Part shown: one piece after another, positions 45,276 to 45,861 of the stretch
How positions within the stretch are numbered: the stretch's first letter is position 1
Layout: each line of letters opens with the position of its first letter
Source of the DNA: Phialocephala subalpina
Lineage: Eukaryota > Ascomycota > Leotiomycetes > Helotiales > Mollisiaceae
Direction of reading: 5' to 3'
Assembly (NCBI GenBank): GCA_900073065.1
Contig: FJOG01000086.1
Location: 51,393 to 97,253 of the forward strand
DNA length: 45,861 nucleotides
Notes under the pieces: model-generated
The model's input: only the letters and a program-made list of their open reading frames with translations
Databases searched by the model: none
What the model was told of the DNA's origin: nothing
Translations under genes and position numbers: made by a program

Positions 45276-45861
45276 ATGGACCCGTTCGAAGTTCGAGTGC
45301 GCTTTACGCAGTTCCTGGGGAATTTGAATGCCAGCGTTACGAGCGCGCAGAAGACGGCTCAGTATGCGATTAAGTATCGTGATATGGACGAGGATTTGCA
45401 TAATTGCATTATTGAGCAACTGGAGCGCGTATGTACTGTCCGAAGGCTGCAGAGGGTTTTGCTAATGTTTCGGGTGCAGCAAGGCAATTCGATGAACAAT
45501 AGGGCGAACATCATGTACTTCCTCGAAGCACTATGTGATATGGCTGAAAGGGAAAAGCACCACGATTACATACGTATGATTCAACGGGATATTATGCGGA
45601 TAGTTGATGCTGTAGCTCCAGATGATGGGTCAGGGGCTGCGAATGTTAAAGTTGTGAGGAAGGTATGTTTTCTGTTTCTCAAGATTTGATTTGGGAGGCA
45701 GAGCTAATGAAATGGTGAAGGTCCTCTTATCCCTCCAATCCAAATCCTTCCTCCTCCCCCTCACCGTCTCCGAAATCGACGAAGTCCTCAAAGAACGAGA
45801 CCCCGCCTCTCCTAGCCACCACTCCCCATCCTCCCCCTCCTCCGTCAACCCCTCCTCCACC
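45276..45861 (+). CDS. CTK3: CTD kinase subunit gamma, 5' part (cut by the window end)
   Basis: Model: join(45276..45428, 45480..45662, 45721..>45861). Introns of 51 and 58 bp with GTATGT donors, GCTAAT branch sites and GCAG/GAAG acceptors, both phase 0. The 159 residues seen start MDPFEVRVRFTQFL, then NASVTSAQKTAQYAIKYRD, DLHNCIIEQLER, NNRANIMYFLEALCDMA, MIQRDIMRIVDAVAP and NVKVVRKVLLSLQSK, followed by the beginning of a Ser/Pro-rich stretch. This is the CID-like N-terminal domain of fungal CTK3, the regulatory subunit of the CTDK-I kinase that phosphorylates Ser2 of the RNA polymerase II CTD. The C-terminal part lies outside the window. Confidence 0.88.

Noticed and set aside
1..45861. tRNA, rRNA, CRISPR or complete transposon
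   Set aside because: No tRNA B-box with a matching cloverleaf, no rRNA-like stretch, no regular short repeats with spacers and no transposase or reverse transcriptase frame was recognised by eye; a tool-based scan could still find a tRNA.

Overview
The window is nuclear DNA from a filamentous ascomycete (Pezizomycotina). The evidence is short introns of about 50-95 bp with GTAAGT/GTACGT-type donors, CTAAT/CTGAC branch sites and CAG/TAG acceptors, a HET-domain gene, an APH-type fungal kinase-like gene, and orthologues of conserved fungal housekeeping genes. A Leotiomycete is a guess from the general look of the proteins and was not tested. No bacterial features, rRNA, tRNA, CRISPR array or complete transposon were seen. 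Gene names come from motif recognition alone; no database search was possible.

Layout, left to right. 1-2403: AT-rich, repeat-like edge without a convincing gene. 2404-7604: two plus-strand genes of unknown function, a disordered/coiled-coil protein and a long coiled-coil protein with a C-terminal hydrophobic anchor. 7605-9337: gene-poor stretch with decayed tandem duplications. 9338-12934: head-to-head mitochondrial pair, a PPR protein (minus) and a 71-residue probable cytochrome c oxidase subunit VIIa (plus, four exons). 13920-15426: Rtt103-like protein that binds the RNA polymerase II CTD (minus, five exons). 16115-17974: APH/kinase-like protein with an extra N-terminal domain (plus, four exons). 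18667-19152: small protein with a conserved-looking His/Cys pair. 19810-21004: secreted TRI14/Mala s 1-like propeller. 21657-24512: HET-domain protein. 24520-27349: heavily interrupted, probably broken gene (minus) that converges on the HET gene with a 7-bp gap. 27763-42534: intronless midasin (MDN1/REA1) ORF of 14.8 kb (minus). 42969-43601: mitochondrial ribosomal protein L7/L12 (plus). 43894-44971: pyrroline-5-carboxylate reductase (minus). 45276 to the window end: CTD kinase subunit gamma, cut by the window edge.

Four divergent gene pairs share short upstream regions: PPR/Cox7a 270 bp, Rtt103/APH 688 bp, midasin/MRPL12 434 bp and P5CR/CTK3 304 bp. The conserved genes serve mitochondrial expression and respiration, 60S ribosome maturation, proline synthesis and Pol II CTD function. 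The stretch from 15.4 to 27.4 kb is the accessory part: fast-evolving fungal families (APH-like, DUF6914-like, TRI14-like, HET, broken gene) lie between housekeeping blocks. I saw no convincing new multi-gene system. The most unusual items are the HET protein with a large insertion next to a decaying gene, the small His/Cys protein, and the APH-like fusion.
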